DNA from: Ashinkailepas kermadecensis
Lineage: Eukaryota; Arthropoda; Thecostraca; Neolepadidae
Assembly (NCBI GenBank): GCA_034440615.1
Contig: JAOTOM010005183.1
Coordinates: 764,501-828,500 of the forward strand
DNA length: 64,000 nucleotides
Direction: 5' to 3'
Shown here: positions 47,165 to 61,100 of the stretch, piece after piece
Layout of the letters: each line of letters opens with the position of its first letter
Numbering within the stretch: the first letter of the stretch is position 1
Program-made: the position numbers and the translations under genes
The notes under the pieces: generated by a model
Seen by the model: the letters and a program-made list of their open reading frames with translations, nothing else
Told to the model about the DNA's origin: nothing
Databases searched by the model: none

Positions 47165-47612
47165 GAAATGGAACGGGACAATCAATTTTTTCACTCCTCT
47201 GGACGGGGGCAGATCAAGGAAATGTCATGGGGGCACATGTCCGGAGGGGCGCCACTGCGAAAGTACCTGGAGGGGTGCCTTTGCCTTCCGAGGGAAGCCT
47301 CCGGCTTAAAAATTATAAGGGAGATGCAATCAAGCCTTCCCAGAGGGGTGCCTCAGGCTGGAAATTTTGAGGGGGCGCACTCGAGCCTTCTCGAAGGGGC
47401 ACCTATTCTTCCAAATTCTCTGTTTCCTAATTCTCCTGCCTTATTCTCTCAGAGGGGTGCCTCTGGCTGAAAAAACTTGAGGGGGTACAATCGAGCGTTC
47501 AGAGAGAAACGCCTTTTCACGAAGGGACGAGCGCCACATACCCATGGGTTGGATGGGCGGGGGGGGGGTAACATGCCCCCAGCCCCCCACCCCATTGTAT
47601 TCGCCCCTGGAG
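47165..47612 (+). mobile_element. hAT-like MITE family X, long diverged member
   Basis: The 3' part shares CGCCACATACCCATGGG and AACATGCCCCCAG with the element at 3365-3571 and ends near GATCCGCCGGTG. Inside, AGGGGTGCCT and GGCTGAAAA-like words recur four times at about 80-bp spacing, an internal expansion not seen in the other members. The 5' terminus is unclear. Confidence 0.5.
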
Positions 47613-48211
47613 ATCCGCCGGTGCGTGGGTATATATCTCAATGGCCAGTACCAGATTTTCGCTGAAAAAAATGCGAGATCAAACTCGGCGCAGGTTGTGA
47701 GAGGAAAACGTAAGCCATCGACATATCTTGGACGTAAATGGGCTACACAATAACGAAATACAATGAAAATGCTCGGGTTCAACATAAACGCTATTTTCCT
47801 CACATTCTCGCACCTGCAATACTTGCAGAGAAAGAAATCAGCAAAACATGGGCACGTAATACTAAGGTTCCTTTTTCTGGCAATAAATGATGTTCAATCC
47901 GCACCTAAGAATGTTGAGACCGAAAACAGTATGTGCTGCGTTTTTATTTTAAGCAAAGTTAAGTGTTGCAAGGCTGGAATAAAATTAAATATTTATCCAA
48001 CCTGATTATGTGGAACAAATGGGCCGAAGGCCGAACTGATCAGTCACCAGCGCGGTCCACTACTGCACGTGCACATAGTGCAAACTAATATCTGGAACAA
48101 TCTATCACCATTCCGTCATCATCGCAAGGATTGCCATTTTTTAACACGATTATTTTTGCTATCATGACTTTTACAGCACAAGCATATTCTGGTGGAAAGA
48201 ATCATATGTCA

Positions 48212-48266
48212 ACTTGCTGCGATTACTGGAAACCAGTATCAAGCATGCTAAAAAATATAGGTGCTA
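48212..48266 (+). repeat. 55-bp dispersed repeat, copy 2
   Basis: Direct copy of 46790-46844. Confidence 0.9.
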
Positions 48267-49858
48267 TTTGTACTGAAACAGCCGGTTGATATCTCAAAGG
48301 CTTCCTATATACCACCTGCCGGACCTGCAAGCGCGAAATCACCATTTAAGGGATTCACTTTTATAGCTGGAAATAGGCGCTCCTGAAGTCGCCTGCTTTC
48401 CGCATTAGGTCTGGTGTTACAACGTGGTCTATCCTAGTTGCATACCTATGCAGCCAGGAGTGTAACTCTGTCTATTTGTTGGTAAACGTGCAAACACAAA
48501 CCGAATTTGTATGCCCACAAGCCTTGCTTGTGCATCCACAAAATGCTTATGAAAACTGCGGAGCTGATCGCCCCTCCCTGTCCGCAGTCAACAGCGTTAT
48601 TTGTCATTTTGTCTTTCCCACTTCCTGAAACGTCCTATGTCATAACCAAACATAGTGTGCACTAGAGGTGGCAAATACCCAAGAAAATTCGGACCGAAGA
48701 TCGGGATCGGCTGGTCTGATGGGCCAAGTCCGGTTGAGGCCCGGTGAAATGGACCGAAGCCCGGTCGAAAGACCAGTTCTTTAAGCAAATTTTGTTTGCA
48801 CAAAAAGTAGTACCATTGGTTATTTGTTTATTGAAGGTAACGTAGGCAGTTTACATCACTTGGAAAAGTCTCGTTCATTCCCAAAATGTGGATTGAAAAT
48901 AAACCTCTATCAAGACTTCCTTTTTCAATTTACTGGTCTCAATTGCAATAACATAATATTCACAAAGCAATTCTTAAAACACACATATTCATGCCCATCA
49001 CTTACAGTCCTCAAACATGGAAGCAGCACAGGAATAGGTACGTAGATGCCAAGCTTTGAATCATTCCGTATCCAATCACATGTAAAATGTTGCATTATAT
49101 ATTCAATAAACATACCATACCGCTTCCAGATTCTGACATCCAAATTGTAATATTCTTCAGCCTTCAAACTTCTAAAATAAATGCACCTATAATCTAAAGG
49201 AGACTAATTTATACTTATTTCGTCACAACTATAAACTACCTGGCTAGACCAATGCATCAGGCGACCATTAATGATTACCATGCACAGCAATGAAGTCGAA
49301 AAAGCTCCAGCTACTAATCCCACACTAAGCTAGAAACGCATCACCATCAAGGATGGTTCAAACAAGGAACAACGATGGCTCAAAGGAAGTTTGCATACAA
49401 ACAGCTACAAGAATGCGACCATCAACTGGTGACATAGTACAGCTATGTATCGTGAATCCCATGGATACAGTCATCAAGTGTTCAGACTTGATAAGAGCCA
49501 ATGGGGCTCACCTGGGTCAAACCTTTAAAGGGAAGGTAATATTAGCTGGGACAAAAAGATACTCAACATCCCAACTAATACCACAACCTAAACTCCAAAG
49601 AAACCATCTACCAACATCCTACACACCTATCAATGTCTATCCACCTACCTATCTAGCCTTATTAACTAAATTTGACCCAATCCACCACTAATTAGAACCC
49701 TTAATTAATTATAATTAATTATATATTAATTAGTGTATAGTATTAAGCAATTATATAAGTTAAAATACATGAATTAATAACTAAATATAAGTGACTATAA
49801 TTACAATACCTTTTAGTATCGCCTGCTGAACATTCTCGAACCACATTCAGGTCGACAT
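48267..49858. other. AT-rich spacer
   Basis: A GGCCCGGT / GACCGAAG alternation occurs at 48690-48775. An AT-only palindromic tract (ATTAATTATAATTAATTATA) lies at about 49701-49730. A 112-codon plus-strand frame (49353-49691) is unrecognised. Confidence 0.45.
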
Positions 49859-50360
49859 TCACTCGAACGAACATTCGGCCAGTCTTAAATACCCGAACAC
49901 ACCTAAGTCTGTTTCTAGTATTCTATGTGCTTTTAGATTTCCTTGGGAGTTAAGATCTTTTGGTTGATTAAATACCTGCTTATTTGACTCCAGTAAATGT
50001 TTTACTTCCTTGGTCAGCCATGAAGGGTGCTTAACCATGATTAATACAATTTCCTTTTGGGAATGAACAACAACACTACACAATTACTGTTGCACACTTT
50101 CCACGTCCCCTCATTATTTCTTCTAACCTGTCCTCAACATCCTTTACAAGGGCCTCTGAGAAGCAGACTCGAGTCCTTCTGCTAGAGTTCTCACTGCAAA
50201 ATGAACAATCAGTGTAACTAGCTCTCGAGTCCCCAATAATTAAAACCTCCCACTCACTATCTTCAGCTACCTTTTCACTCCCACCTCCATCCAGAGTAGC
50301 ATTACTCTTCCTCTCTTGCAATTCCTCAAACCTACTATGCATTTCGAGGCCAGGGTCCAT
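49859..50360 (-). pseudogene. Internally deleted LINE: SGNH ORF1 start joined to ORF2 linker
   Basis: From 50360 the minus strand reads EWEVLIIGDSRASYTD and RTRVCFSEALVKDVEDRLEE. This is the GDS nucleophile block and following helix of the esterase-like ORF1 domain of CR1/L2-type LINEs. It ends at CATVIV and a TAG. In another frame to about 49925 follows VKHPSWLTKEVKHLLESNKQVF, typical of the stretch between endonuclease and reverse transcriptase. Everything between is missing, so this is a deletion derivative. Confidence 0.6.
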
Positions 50361-51840
50361 GTTCCTTAAAGCTATTCTAGTGATCCTATGTCCTACCGTC
50401 CATTCTCATATCCTGGGCCTCACTATCACCAACCCTAGCACTCCTGGAATCCTGTACCTGGCTTGCTTGACAGTTTTTTTTCTCCCGTTCTTGTTACTAA
50501 CTAATCTAGTTCTTGTCTGATCAAGATATCGATAACCGTCAACTAACGTAATAGATCGGCTTACGAGCTGCCTAGTTTAATGTAGTTAATACCCATTTGC
50601 TCTGCACACAAAATGGGAACAACACTATCCTACTTACAGAAACTAAGCTGGAGCCACTTCTGAAATTGGAAAAACCCAAGGGAGTCATGCACTATAACGT
50701 ATCAGGATATAAAAGTTACTAACTAACAAAACATGTTAACATCAATTATCAATAATTGAAAACAAGGTATCCCTCTGCTTACAGAAAATAAACTAAGCGA
50801 AACTAAGCTTGCAGTTGTCTTGTTGAGCAAAGATCCTTACCAGCTACGAACCGAAAGTAATCAATATGCAACTACTTAGCTTAGACGTGCACAGTAAAGT
50901 TGATACCCGCATGGAAACTGTAGCTGTGGCACAGCTTTACTCCAGATAAATATTTATCTCCAAAATAAATTCGAATACAATCCAAATAATACCTAGATAA
51001 CCTCCACAATGACAATAGTTGGAAAACATGTATCTAAATGGTTTCGTATAGTTAGTTTGTTCTAGCTCAAGCCCTAAGTTAAAAGCCCAGATTTAGTTAG
51101 GATAAGACGATTTATCTACAGTAATTAAAACTCACTACTTCAATTTAGCACAACGATAACACGAACTTATTCCTCTAACTATCCCCTTAACAGAAACCTA
51201 AGCCACATGGCCGCACCAACCGTCTACAATGAGTCCACGTGACTATCGATCGTCACTATCGATAAGTCTAGAAGCCCAGAGTACCAAAGATAAGCCGGAT
51301 ACACCCAAATTAGCCAATCCAACATCCATAACCTGACCCAGCACCTACAATGGAACAAATTCTCCCCCCAATCTTTTCTGCCCAATTATTTCCTCACCGG
51401 TCTTCCATGGCCACAGGAGCGGAGTAAGCACGTCCGGTCATGACGAGAGGAGAGCGGCGAGCGAGTGTGTTTTTGACGATTCATCGTCAGTTGAAAATAT
51501 AATTCTGAGACGTCCAATCACACATGGGCGGTTAGTATAATTTTTAAAGGCTAAACTTGAAGACTGAATATTCCATGAATCAGATACAAGGACCCAAGAA
51601 ATCCTTGTAAATGGAATACAGAGCTGCTTAGTAATACCTAATGACAGAAAACCATCCTATGAATAATTTGCTGCTTTATCAAATGCTTCATGGAATCAGT
51701 TTAAATGCATTTTCAGGACCGAAGTCTTTTGTTAGTCTTGTTTCCACCGAGATCGCAGATAGAGGTAAACATCTTATATAAGTAATGTACCTTACATAAA
51801 GATAAGTAATGCGTCCATTCGTCCGTCCATCAGTCACACC
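50361..51840. other. AT-rich spacer, possibly LINE 5' region
   Basis: Lies upstream of the LINE fragment on its strand and may include its untranslated leader. No other structure seen. Confidence 0.4.
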
Positions 51841-51853
51841 TTTAGAAGTCGTC
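51841..51853. repeat. SINE target-site duplication, left
   Basis: TTTAGAAGTCGTC, repeated exactly at 52020-52032. Confidence 0.95.
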
Positions 51854-52019
51854 GGTTGGTTGGTTATTGGTTTTACGACGCGTCGACCATTGAGTCATAT
51901 GGCGTCGCCAATCTCTCACGCCGATTGGTCGCGGGCGAAGAGTAGCGACAGGTGAGACTCGAACCCACAATCTTTCGATTGTGAGACGAGCATCTTACCC
52001 CTAGACCACTCGTCCCCCA
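51854..52019 (-). mobile_element. tRNA-derived SINE, second complete copy
   Basis: 166 bp, reverse complement of the family member at 4878-5044 with few differences. Box A is at 52008-51998 and box B at 51965-51955. The tail is (AACC)n-like. Perfect 13-bp duplications flank it. Confidence 0.95.
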
Positions 52020-52032
52020 TTTAGAAGTCGTC
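52020..52032. repeat. SINE target-site duplication, right
   Basis: Exact repeat of 51841-51853. Confidence 0.95.
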
Positions 52033-52927
52033 ACGGCTCACATTTTGAACAATGGCGATGGTATTTTGAGAGCTGTTTGGACATGTGCTCAGTGCATTGT
52101 GCAAAACTCACCACCCTGGAACATATGTGACTCTCTCTGCTGGATATATGATGCGTTGCATTCTACAGGCTTAGGCTGTCAAACTGAGGACCATTTTGCG
52201 AGGTTCGGCGGTCGATTTGTGGGTATCTTACACTTCTCCCTGGTTTTATAACAACATGAAAGCAGTTCAATTTTCACACCAATTCATAATGCGAGAATTC
52301 ACACATTTTGCGTTCAAGTATTGACAAGTTGTTAATTATTGGCGTCACCCTCACACCACGCATAAATCATAATGCGCGTGTTAATTTGCATCATATTTCG
52401 CTCGAATTTCAAACCATTGCACCACCACATGACGAACAGTTGTATACTCCACCACCCTGGCGCAAGCTACACTTTGGCATGCCGGTGGAAGTGAGCTAGA
52501 CAAAGGCAGTGATGGGATGCCTTCAGGCATCCCCAAGTAACTTTCTCTTGGAGGCTTTATCAGCGCCGACTGAGCAACTTCGGTATCTACTAAATGTACG
52601 GACATGTACTAATGTACTAAGCGTCTACTGACCAGCTTATACCTGTCTAAATTTCCACTTGCAGATGGCGGCCATTTGCTGCGCTGCTCCAGGCGATCTT
52701 GGAGTCCCTGGAAAATTCACCATCGGCCTGACGAAGTGTGTGATCCAGTTCGGATGCCACCATGCCATGTTTTATGTTTTCTAAGGACATTTGCATGGTA
52801 CGCTTAAGCGTTTAAGAACTATTTCTTGCTTATTGAATTCCACGGAGATTCGGTAAATAACCAAACGAACACAGAGATAAATCCACAGACAGTTCTATTT
52901 ATTCAATGTCGACATACGAACGATATG

Positions 52928-52928
<1 letters not shown>
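52033..52928. other. Non-coding spacer
   Basis: No gene or repeat recognised. Confidence 0.45.

Positions 52929-52971
<43 letters not shown>
52929..52971. repeat. TA microsatellite
   Basis: About 20 uninterrupted TA units. Confidence 0.97.
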
Positions 52972-52975
<4 letters not shown>

Positions 52976-54000
52976 CATAAACTTTACTCTAATATTTCAG
53001 GCAAGCACGATTCTTATCTAAGGCTGATGAAATCATGATAAGATAGTCGTTTCGTGACTTGGCTGGAAAATAAAAGAAATACAGAGTAATTAAAAAGATG
53101 GGCCCGATAGCTGCACATTTGGTCAGAGTATTGGAATCAGTTAAGCATATGCGAGACTACTCAAATAGGAATACGGAAGGCCTCGAGAAGCAGATATCTT
53201 GCATATGAAGCAAGAACAGGGGACCTGTTGTAATCTTAGTGCAACGGGATTCCCGATTTTAAAGCGACCAATGATTGAACAGTGAAAGAAACGCTTGCTT
53301 CCTCCAACGAAGATATATCGGATCGTCTGTTGAAACTGCCAAGGTTATTTACTTAATAGTGCCTCTGGAGCAATTGAAACAGGCCGTGCGCCACTAGATG
53401 AACTTATTCTGCCAGCGATTGAGCCGACCGAAGACCGTGTCTGAAAGTCTGACCAACTGACGCGACTGGCGAGCCCGACTGTGGTGTGGCAACAGCCGGT
53501 CGTCCGGTTCGGTATCGGCAGCGCGGCTGGCTGTTGCGCAAGGAAGACTGAATGGCGGCGATGCGGGAGCCGTTGACGTCATGGGCCCGCCGAGCTGAGT
53601 CGACCCAACCGCCAGCCGCGGAGAGCAACGGGCCGCCAAGAGTAACAACAGACCGACGAACAGGCGGACCGACAGACCAGTGGTCAGCAAGCCAACAGAC
53701 CAAGCAACCGACAAATCAGCCGATGTCTCAGCCTGCGGACAAAAGGGACAACCGATGCACCCAGTAACAATGGAGGCTTTGGAGGCGCTTTTTGCTTCCA
53801 TAAGCGTGATGATACCACCCTTAATGTACATTTTAAGCACACAGACCAAAGCTATTTTCTGGCACCACTTGCGAGCACCGAACCCCATTCATAACGGGCG
53901 GGCAGCGGCAGGTTATGGCACATACCGAAGAGCTTGAAATTACCAGAACGGCAGTAAAAGCGAGCTGATGGAATTTTAGGTTACCAGACTTCACCTATTC
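52972..54000. other. Non-coding spacer
   Basis: GC-rich from 53400 to 53760 with many GACCGAC and AACCGAC words. TGACGTCA occurs at 53574-53581. The longest minus-strand frame (164 codons) is unrecognised and overlaps a plus-strand one. Confidence 0.45.
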
Positions 54001-54141
54001 CCCACTGGAGACGGACATGCCGCATCAGCTAACGGTACCCGCTATTCTCCCACTGGAAATGGGCATGCCGCATCGGCTAACGGTACCCGCTATTCTCCCA
54101 CTGGAAATGGGCATGCCGCATCGGCTAACGGTACCCGCGCA
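54001..54141. repeat. 48-bp tandem repeat, three units
   Basis: CACTGG recurs at 54003, 54051 and 54099, and each unit contains GGCTAACGGTACCCGC. The second and third units are nearly identical. Confidence 0.97.
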
Positions 54142-56914
54142 AAGCCAACTTGATTAGTCGATGAAGGAGCACGCCGGTCCATGAAGCTGACGTCCTCGTG
54201 GTGCTGTAGATCTCGCAGACCTCCCTCCGCAACCCGGCAGTGCAGCTCCAACGGCGTCTTCACGGTGCGACGAACAGGCGCGGTTCTTAACTTTGGTAAC
54301 CTAGCTTTATGATGTCGTATGCACTCATACAGCTAGATAACCAAAGAGAAAATCAGCACCGGTGGGGCGTTTGTACCTTACATGCGCCAGAGGTTAGTAA
54401 CCCCACCCGTGTCGGCTGGTCTTCCGAGGCGCGCCAAATCCTGCGGGAGCGCGCGCGATTGCGTGCGAGCAGGAGACCGCCAGACATGATACCAGCCCAC
54501 TGCCACTCACGCCGCTTATCGAAGCTCCAACAAAATGTGTGTTAATTAGGCTCGGCTGCCAGTGAGCCGACCATTGCGTCTACATAACACTCCACCTGTA
54601 ATGCAAGGTCAACTTGGACGACCGTAGCTCACGCACACGAGCGACCTCTTTGTAATACATCGTAATGGTCAACGGAATGGATGGCGGTGAGAGAGCAATT
54701 GACGACGTAAAGAGGGATTTAAGCACCGCAAACTGATTTGATCTGTTGAATATACGACGAACTGATTTATCTCCGCGGCTCAGTCATCGAGTACGTCTGC
54801 CTCGAGTGTGGCAGGTCCAGGTCTCAGGTCTGACCTCGGACAAACCTTCAGCGAGTACGTCTGCCGTGTGGCAGGCCTAGGTCTCATGTCTGATCTCGGA
54901 CAAACCTCCGCTCGGTCTCATCCAACCGAGAAGATACAACAGCGATGTGCTCACTATCGTCGGATAAGCGGCATGCAGTGCTCCACAGGTATCAGTGTTC
55001 TAGACATCCTATTCAGTCCAGAAGCTAGCACCACGTGCATGGCGTCTATACGCCAGGCTACCCGACACCAGTAGGCTGCTGAGGCTGTCCTGAAAATGCG
55101 CAGATATTTGAATTTAAATGTCTTGTCACGAGTCTCATGTGCACGTGTACAATCACGATGGACAATCACAAGGGAAAATCACACAATGGAAAAAAACTGG
55201 ATGAAAGTTGTCAGGTCTGGTCGGCCACGCGGCGCATTCTGGCAATTATGACCATTGTTAATTTCCTCATTCAACAACAGGTTGTTGCGCATTTTACTTC
55301 ATTATCGATTCCCTTCTTCCTTTTTCGGCTTGAAACTGTTGGTGTACACTGTCCATTGTGCATTCGTTACAAACGGTACTTTCGACCTGCCTGAAGCAAT
55401 CGCGCATGGTTTAATATTTTATCGCCGATATTGCTCCTGGGCAACAGATCACCTGCCACTCGTTAAGCATCTATTCAAATATTCCAAAGTGATAAGGTAC
55501 ATTTCTATCGGCCGATCTGCCCTCTACTTCTAAGGCTAATCGACTAAGATATGCCAATCATACATGCATCGGTGTGTCCAAAGCATGCAAGCTCCCGCTA
55601 CCCCCATCCCCGAAGTCCATGCTGGTGCATCAGAGCAGACTCGGACGACCCCGAGCGGATCACATTCGGATCACATTCGGCTCACTCTGGTGATTGTCAG
55701 GGATCAGCTGCCGCCGGCATTCGGTTTCATGGAAGCGAGATGCGTGAGAGTCTCGTTGCGCAAGCAACAGTGTCCGCGTCCGATCCATATTATAAGCTCC
55801 CCAGCTCATGAGTGCTGAAGCCGCCAGAGAACTTCTAAAATTTCCGGCGGTAGGATGGGCTCACAAGTAAGCCAGCTCACAAATTCCCCGGCTCATGAAT
55901 GCTAAAAATAGTTATGAATTGCATCGCTAGGTGTCGCTGCCTAACCCAACCTAACTACACACGTCGATTTAACCTAAATCCGCGTCGAAATCGATCGTAT
56001 TAGATCTCGTAGTCGCTGACCTTTGACCTTGACCACGTCACCTTCCCGCGCGGCCTCTATCAGACACTGCGCCAGGTTCCAAGTAGAAAAGTTTGATGGT
56101 TTAATTGAGCTTATTTATGCAGATCGGTTTCGCCGATCCCAGCTTGTCAAATTTGACCTGCTTGCGAGAATTCGGTTCGATGAGACTCGCCGAAAACACG
56201 GTTTGGCTGCATTTCAGATGCGGAGCTAAGCTCGTTTGACTCAATGCTCGGAGCGCAAAATAAGTAATCTTCAGTATACCATTAGGAGTCCTCGGGATCT
56301 GCAGACTTCTCCGGACACCAGTGATCAGAATATATGATCTCCTTTCTCTCCCCCATCCCAACAACCCTGGGCAACGCCACGGTTAAATGGGGAGGGGAGA
56401 TGCGACCCCGCAAACTTCGCGAAGTTTAACAACACGTCTATAGCGTTGCATGGACAAAAACTATTTGTCCCCCCTATCCCAAATGAGTCATAACGCCCAT
56501 AGCAACGACCTGAATAGGTGACTGGTGAACCAGTGTGGACTGGTGCTCCTGTACATGTTACAAAGCTATGCGCAATATTTATTGCCGTGCAGCTGATATG
56601 CAAACATGGTGGTACCAAACATGACTAATGGATCTTGTCCGCTTATTTTGCCTACGAACGTCCTATGTAGCAACACGAAAATATTTAGCTATCCACGAAG
56701 AGCACCGAATTCGTCCCCCCCCCACCCCCACAGCACAATAGGTAGCGACAATAGTTCCAACTAGGTTGTCAGTCGGCTGCCTCGGGCACTGCTGAGGGTG
56801 CAGTGTTCAGCGCCCAGCAGACAGCTGAATGTAAAGTGGACCGTGCAGTGGACAGAATACTTCAGTGAGTATGGCGGCCGGTGAAGGAGCGAGCGCTGCC
56901 CGCCACCCGGCAGA
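54142..56914. other. Non-coding spacer
   Basis: A two-copy repeat (GTCTGCC..GTGTGGCAGG..CTAGGTCTCA type) lies at 54793-54907. No gene recognised. Confidence 0.5.
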
Positions 56915-57255
56915 GTCACTCGGGAGAGCAGACACCGACCGTTACACTCTGGAGAGCAGACACCGACCGTTACACTCGGGAGAGCAGACACCGACCTTTA
57001 CACGTGGGAGAGCAGACACCGACCGTTACACTCGGAGAGCAGACACCGACCTTTACACGCGGGAGAGCAGACAGCGACCGTTACACGCGGCAGAGCAGAC
57101 ACCGACCGTTACACGCGGGAGAGCAGACACCGACCGTTACACTCGGGAGAGCAGACACCGACCATTAAAAGCGGGAGAGCAGACACTGACCATTAAAAGC
57201 GGGAGAGCAGACACGGAATGGATCACGCTGAGAGCAGACACCGACCGTTACCACG
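56915..57255. repeat. 28-bp minisatellite
   Basis: About twelve units of GAGAGCAGACACCGACCGTT plus ACACTCGG, with variation in the last third (ACACGCGG, AAAAGCGG). Confidence 0.97.
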
Positions 57256-58150
57256 GGCCATCGACGCGGCGGGGTGTGGTCACGCCACCCCCGTCCGCCG
57301 TTGTCTTGGCGCCGACACGGTCACAGTGCTGTTGCCTCCGGGCTGCGGTCGGATTCCGCCGCACGCCACTCTGGTGACCGTGTCCGGCCCCGGTCCAGGC
57401 CCCATGACGATCCCGTACTGTGATCCCTCACCCGGTCCCGCGCCGGCCTCTGTTCCAATCCCTGTCTTATGTTGGCCGCGGCCCGATCCGGCCCGATCCC
57501 TGGTCCGATGTCTGCTAGGCCGGTCCAAATCCGAGTCCCTGGCCGTCTCCTGGCACTCCGCCGGTCTCTGATCACTTCAGACGCATGGCTCAGTCCAGGT
57601 CCTGGTCCTGATCCCGGTCCCAGTCCGGTGCCACATCCAGTGCCCCGCCCGCTCCCGATGACGGCGCGGCTCTGGTGGCCGGCCCGGCCCGCCGCGGACA
57701 CCAGGGCCGCGGCCGCGCGGGCCGGCGCCGGGCCGGGGCGGCGCGGCGGCAGGAATGCGCGCCGCCTGACCGGCGGCTGTTTGTGCGGCCGTCCGACCGG
57801 AGCGGCCCATCTTAATGCGCCATCAGCCGGAGACGGCGCGAAAGTGAATTTATCGCCCGGCGATCTGCAGCCGGTCCGGCTTTCCCCCGGACCGCCGGCC
57901 GACGCGGCGGGGGACGGGCAGCCCAGCCCGGCTGGATCCACGGGACGGCTGGGACAACAGCGCCGCCGGGTCCACAGCACGGCGGGATCCACAGCGCAGC
58001 CGGGTCCACAGTACGACTGGATCCACAGCACACTCAGGAGGCTGCACCTCTGCGAGCGACAGCACCAGCCGAGCCCATAGCAGCAGTCTGAGCAGCGGCG
58101 AAATCAGTGGAGATCGAGCCATTGTTGGCCGGCCGCGCGCTGCAGCATCA
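57256..58150. other. GC-rich, CpG-dense block with decayed short repeats
   Basis: Contains GGTCCNGGTCC-like words (57380-57640) and four GGGTCCACAGCNC-like units of about 18 bp (57935-58030). Frames up to 236 codons are open on both strands only because the stretch is GC-rich. I see no recognisable protein. Confidence 0.5.
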
Positions 58151-61100
58151 CAAGCAGGTGCCGGCAGCGTATTGGTGGCGCACGTGACACGCCTTAGTTT
58201 GTGCATGGCAACACCGCACAGAAGCTGTGAACGGCGCTGGATGTGGCCACAAACGGCAGATTGTGCGGCGACGGCGGAGCCGTTTCCGGCAGAGAATGCG
58301 ACAGCGTAGCAAAGAAGACCATTGAATAGCTGGAGAACTCGCCCAACAACTCGCAGGGGCCAGCGTAGATAATGCTACCGGAACAGAAATGTGGAGCGTG
58401 ACCAGATATGCAGAGAAAAGTCGGGAGGTCGTAGCGCCGAAAAAGGAACAAAACTATTCAAGTATGGTCCGTGCCAGTCAGACACGAAGGAATTATACTC
58501 GCAGGCGACACGCATCAGGACGTCGAACAACAAAGCCCCTTAAGTATACAGCGGCTTGCAAACCGGGAATAGCAACCACCATAATCGACCCATTTCATAG
58601 AAATGCTGAATGCCAAGCTCTGTCCAATGTATGGTTATGTGTACATCACATAGTTTGAAAAAGGCAGAAACCAAACTGTTGGGTGAACACAGTCTTCAGA
58701 ATGCGCTCGAGACATTCAACCGCATTATCGATTAAATTTTACATTAGCATCTCTGAAAAATAAGCTAGATCTTTGACCAAAGACTTATCAATCATACCGT
58801 TGCCACAATGCCACAAAAGCATTGTGGAACATGTTATTTCATGGAGCTCAGATAGCTATTACTATGGATAGCACAGCTAACCACGTAAAATATATCCCAT
58901 CAAACAATAAATCCTGAAATCTGACTAATCCGTGACGGCTTGCGGTCTAATCACCGCTTCCCCATCTCCGGGCATAGAGCAGGTAGTCCGGCGGAGACTC
59001 TTAGCGCTAGTCACCCTCCGAAAGGCTACAAGCCAGACCACTTCCATATCACACTTCCTGGCTGTTTGCATTCTCTATGCTAACACGTAGTTTGTATTTG
59101 GATTGCATGATCTACACTGCTAGTCCTTTTTTGTTTTAACTGCAGTATTTAATCATTTTTTTTAACCGGACCTTGATTGCACCGCTAATTTTGAGTGTGG
59201 TCTTTTCTTCAATTGTGCTGACATCGGTCCAGCAGTTGCGCATTGGCGCGGCCCGTTTCGACACAAGACCTGACGCACCAGGCCCGAGCGTGACGTGCAC
59301 ACACAGCCACAGCCACGCACAAATCAATCACGGTGGGTTTGACGACCGCACGTCTGGCGCAGTGGCAGAATGTGACTCGTCTAAGGAAAACATGGGAGAC
59401 GACTTGAAGCGACTGTTGGGACGCCGGCTTCACATTTGGTTGAACCGAGGGTCGAGCATTGCTGCAGCTTTCCTTTCATACTACTGATGTAGCGCTTGTT
59501 TCCAAACGCAGTAGTGGGCTCGGAGTCATTAAGATTGCGCCGAGACCATGCCATACGTGTACTTAACTTCCGTATCAGAACCGCCTCGTCATTTAGCCAC
59601 AAATTTAGGGAGAGTGAAGGAGCGGGAGAGATAAAGATACAAAAGAGAGTCACGGGATAAAATATCAGGGCGCTGTGGGTAGTAGGACGAATTCACTGGG
59701 ATCTTATCTGATACCTTGGGCCAAACATTTTACATTTGATATTCAGGGCGGGTCAAATGTAAAAAAAAATCGAGAAAGCGGAATATCCGCAGCTGTGCAC
59801 AAAACTTTTTTTTTCTCAAATAGGGCTGCAAACCAAAACTGAAGTGTAAAACTTGTAAAACTTTACAAAACTTGTGAAACTCCATTGGTGCTTTATTTGG
59901 CACGTAACGTTCACGTTCGGTGCACCGGCGCGCATAAAGTGCATGCTGAGCGTCATGCATAATAATGTGTGAAGACACATAGGGGATTTACTTAGCCAAA
60001 GGGTACAACAGATGCTGAATTATAATTCAGGCCCTGCAATGCCCTACAACCATGTTTTGTCGGAAAATGTCGCTTCATATTAAGTGCACTCAGTAGCTGT
60101 TTCACCTTTATAAATTGTCGCAGGTGAAACTGCATGGTCAGAGGCCATATCAAAATCAAATACCGATCAGCTCGACGAATTAATTACAATAAGACTACCT
60201 ACATACACAATAAGACTACAATAAGACTACCATGACTATGGCAAGAATCCATTAATACATAAAAAAATACCCAACTGATGAAATGACGCGAGCTTTTTTA
60301 ATCGCGAGAACTGCAAGGTTGTAGCATCAGTCATGTCAAACAGCATTCAGTTGTGCGCAATTTTCCATTCGCTGCGGCAAAATCGCCTGCAGATAACCTT
60401 CTTCCCCTACCCCCGTATGACTAGAGGTGAACATAATATGCGCGGAAATAATGTACTTAGCGGTTATCCTCACAAACATGGAGGGACTAGGGCGGTTAGT
60501 GAGGGTATCGCAGGGTTGGGAAATTGGAGTAGAAGACTAAGGTACATTCATGCACGACTCGAAACAAAAAGCATTGAAAACGATGGAAAAAAGGATAGTC
60601 ACTTCGCTTCCAACTCTCCAATTTAGAGGATTGGAGATCGGGCAGTATTGGAGAATGGATAATAACATCCATGGTTGTGAAGGGCCGCAATCTTATTCAG
60701 AAGGATCTTGATTATCCTCGTTTATTATTAGATTCGATAACGATAATACCTTCCCCGGTTACATTTTTGCTCAATCTGCCTTCACCAGGGCTGCATGACC
60801 ACTGCAGTCGACGCGCGCCATAAACTCCTGTCTTCGCTAGGCTTCAAATATGTCCGAATAACCACCTCTATCGTAGTGCCGGCTTTTGGTGGGCTCGGAC
60901 CCACAACTGCAACAACACAGATTAAGCTCAGAATTCACACTGGGCGGCCCGAAAGTGACCGGCTCGAAATCCGGTGCCGAAAAGTGCCGGTCCAACGGCG
61001 GCGCCGTGCCGACCGCCGGCCGGTGGGCGTGAAGAACCGGCTCGCTTCTGCATCGCCGACCGGCGCGTCTGCGCCGCCGACCGGGCACCTGTTTTTCAGC

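Noticed and set aside
57321..58080. Host gene of over 200 codons in the GC-rich block
   Set aside because: Frames are open on both strands because stop codons are rare in GC-rich repeats; no domain or splice support.
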